DNA of 6,143 nt from Lachnospiraceae bacterium (lineage in GTDB: Bacteria > Bacillota > Clostridia > Lachnospirales > Lachnospiraceae): NCBI GenBank assembly GCA_003520105.1, contig DOVL01000124.1, forward strand, positions 1 through 6,143, in the 5' to 3' direction. The notes below the pieces were generated by a model. The model made no database searches. It was not told the DNA's origin and saw nothing but the letters and a program-made list of their open reading frames with translations. The translations under genes were made by a program, and so were the position numbers. This document shows positions 4,602 through 6,143 of this stretch, piece by piece; the stretch's first letter is position 1, and every line of letters begins with the position of its first letter.

Positions 4602-6143
4602 TAATTTTCTATAATAATCGTCCAGATCCTCTCTCATCTGTATCCTCACCGCCTCAAAATCCTCCTCACTCAGTGCGCCAAACAAAGCATGATTCATCGA
4701 GAGCGTACCCAGTTCTTTAGAATAGTACATAAACCGCTTTCGTTCGAACTTCTCAAAAGGATTCGTCAACATATTTCGCTTTATGAACTTGTCATCCTTG
4801 AGGGTCTCCTCGGTATACGGACAAGTCTTCCTGTCGACCGTCAATCCCTTTTCAACCCTATCTTGATAAAATGCAACATAGTCTTTAAGAACCGAATCGA
4901 TTGATGCATCGCCGACCGAATTCAGGTTTTTGATAAATGCCAGTAGGAACGGCATCTTATATGAAAGACTGTAGTCGCGCTCCGCCAGAAAATCAAAGAA
5001 ATCTTTTCGGATAGTATCATCATTATGATCCGGAATATTATTTTCAGCCTTCATCTCAGCAACATGCTCAGGACTGAACAGATATATCTTCTTACTTCCG
5101 AAATTAAGCGTCTGATCTGGCTGAATCCTCCCTTTTTTCACCCAGCTTATAATGCTGCCGGTACTCATGAAGAATTCTCTTGCCACCTGTTCCTGATTCA
5201 GATAATTTCCATATTTTTCTTCGAATGTCTCTGTATCGACCGGTATAATCCGCTCGACTCTCTCTACAAGCCCATCGACCTCAATGATATCACCTATCTG
5301 ATAGTCACGCTTCAGGATGCTGCCGAACGGAACATATGCATTGCATGAGAAAATTGAGTGCATGGAACATGGCTTCACTACCGCCCCGTACTCATCCACG
5401 ACATCAATGACAAACATATGATCCTTTGATTCAGTCCTGCGAAGTCCTCTTCCGATCTGCTGCAAGTAGAGAACTTTCGACATAGTTGGTCGTGCCATTA
5501 CAAGAATTCCAAGCTCCGGGTAATCCCATCCTTCAGAAATCATGTTGCAGGCACAAAGGAAACGAATCTTCTTCTGTTTAAAATCGTCCATGATTCCGGT
5601 ATTTGCCTGCTGACCGGTATATGCGGCAGCACTGATACCGGCTCTTTTCAGAACCTTCTCCATCTCTTGACAATGCTTAACATTCACGCAGAAGACAATG
5701 CCCTGGAGATTTTCCATACCATTTGTACAAAAATATTCTTTAAGTACATCCGCTATCAATTCATTTCTTGAAGTTACGCGAATGCTCTTCTCAAGATCTG
5801 CATTCACATAGTCCTTTCCGTTAAAGCGCACTTTACTCAAATCAAGGTTTGTTTCAATTCTGAAGACATTTGCCTCAGCTACTATCTTCTTCTCCATCGC
5901 CTCTCTGAGCGTCAGCGTTGTTTTATATGAACCAAATACCGTCTCAAGGCGCTTTTTGTCCATCCGTTCATCGGTAGCTGTCAGTCCGATGAGGAAGTCC
6001 GGTGTAAAGTGCTGAATTACACGTTTCGCGGTCGGCGCGACAGCATGATGCGCTTCGTCAATCACAACGTAAGCATAATAATCAGGGTGAATGTTATGAT
6101 AATGAATAGCCATATAGGCATTCGTGTGCACATCAATACGATC
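4596..6143 (-). CDS. SF2 DEAH-box helicase with HTH domain, N-terminus outside window
   Basis: The visible 515 residues (numbered from the codon at 6141-6143) are the C-terminal part of a COG1061/HsdR-like superfamily 2 helicase. Seen: motif II DEAH at 29-32, motif III LTATDER at 54-60 (Asp where TATP is usual), motif IV GIVFCV at 148-153, motif V ending in SEGWDYP at 203-209, and motif VI QQIGRGLRR at 228-236. Motif I (P-loop) lies beyond the window. After the core come a MerR-like helix-turn-helix (about 314-364, QEQVAREFFMSTGSIISWVKKG) and a helical C-terminal domain (about 375-515, with SYKMPFLLAF and a DYVAFYQDRVEKGL block). That C-terminal domain resembles the tail of DUF3427-type restriction helicases. 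The frame is open to the window edge, so the GTG at 6131 is not the true start. Inferred role: ATP-driven DNA remodelling or translocation, perhaps supplying the motor for the nuclease encoded next. Confidence 0.93.
   Translation of the reverse strand, partial: DRIDVHTNAYMAIHYHNIHPDYYAYVVIDEAHHAVAPTAKRVIQHFTPDFLIGLTATDERMDKKRLETVFGSYKTTLTLREAMEKKIVAEANVFRIETNLDLSKVRFNGKDYVNADLEKSIRVTSRNELIADVLKEYFCTNGMENLQGIVFCVNVKHCQEMEKVLKRAGISAAAYTGQQANTGIMDDFKQKKIRFLCACNMISEGWDYPELGILVMARPTMSKVLYLQQIGRGLRRTESKDHMFVIDVVDEYGAVVKPCSMHSIFSCNAYVPFGSILKRDYQIGDIIEVDGLVERVERIIPVDTETFEEKYGNYLNQEQVAREFFMSTGSIISWVKKGRIQPDQTLNFGSKKIYLFSPEHVAEMKAENNIPDHNDDTIRKDFFDFLAERDYSLSYKMPFLLAFIKNLNSVGDASIDSVLKDYVAFYQDRVEKGLTVDRKTCPYTEETLKDDKFIKRNMLTNPFEKFERKRFMYYSKELGTLSMNHALFGALSEEDFEAVRIQMREDLDDYYRKLS

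Noticed and set aside
6129..6131. GTG at 6131 as helicase start
   Set aside because: The frame stays open to the window edge, and a start here would remove helicase motif I; the gene is simply cut by the window.

Overview
The window looks like a low-GC Gram-positive (Firmicutes, most likely Clostridia/Lachnospiraceae-type) chromosome segment. The reasons are strong AGGAGG-type ribosome binding sites, a TTG start, the patatin/YhcH/nitroreductase gene set, and a restriction-like helicase and nuclease of the kind common in gut Clostridia. The genus assignment is an inference. All six supported genes lie on the minus strand, so transcription runs from high to low coordinates.

Layout in transcription order. 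(1) 4596-6143: an SF2 DEAH-box helicase whose N-terminus lies outside the window; it carries a MerR-like helix-turn-helix and an extra helical C-terminal domain after the helicase core. (2) 4469-4595: a 127-bp gap with a perfect 8-bp inverted repeat abutting a TATAAT box. (3) 2948-4468: a 506-residue protein with a helical N-terminal half, a probable EVE/PUA-like middle domain and a C-terminal HsdR_N-type PD-(D/E)xK nuclease. (4) 2127-2858: a remnant of a McrB-type protein. It has the N-terminal domain only, an in-frame amber codon at position 22 after a perfect ribosome binding site, and no AAA+ GTPase part. (5) 1451-1993: a small nitroreductase. (6) 800-1327: a YhcH/YjgK/YiaL cupin. (7) 1-809: a patatin-like phospholipase with a cysteine-rich N-terminal segment; its C-terminus lies outside the window.

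The left part (about 1-1990) is visibly GC-rich and looks like core or metabolic genome. The block at about 2000-4560 is clearly AT-richer, rich in AGA/ATA/TTA codons, and carries the restriction-like genes; the helicase is intermediate. This suggests a horizontally acquired defence segment next to housekeeping genes. The working hypothesis is that the helicase and the EVE-like/HsdR_N nuclease form a two-gene modification-sensing restriction module, beside a decayed McrB-type system. No RNA genes, insertion sequences, CRISPR arrays or clear intrinsic terminators were found. No gene-free stretch exceeds about 135 bases.
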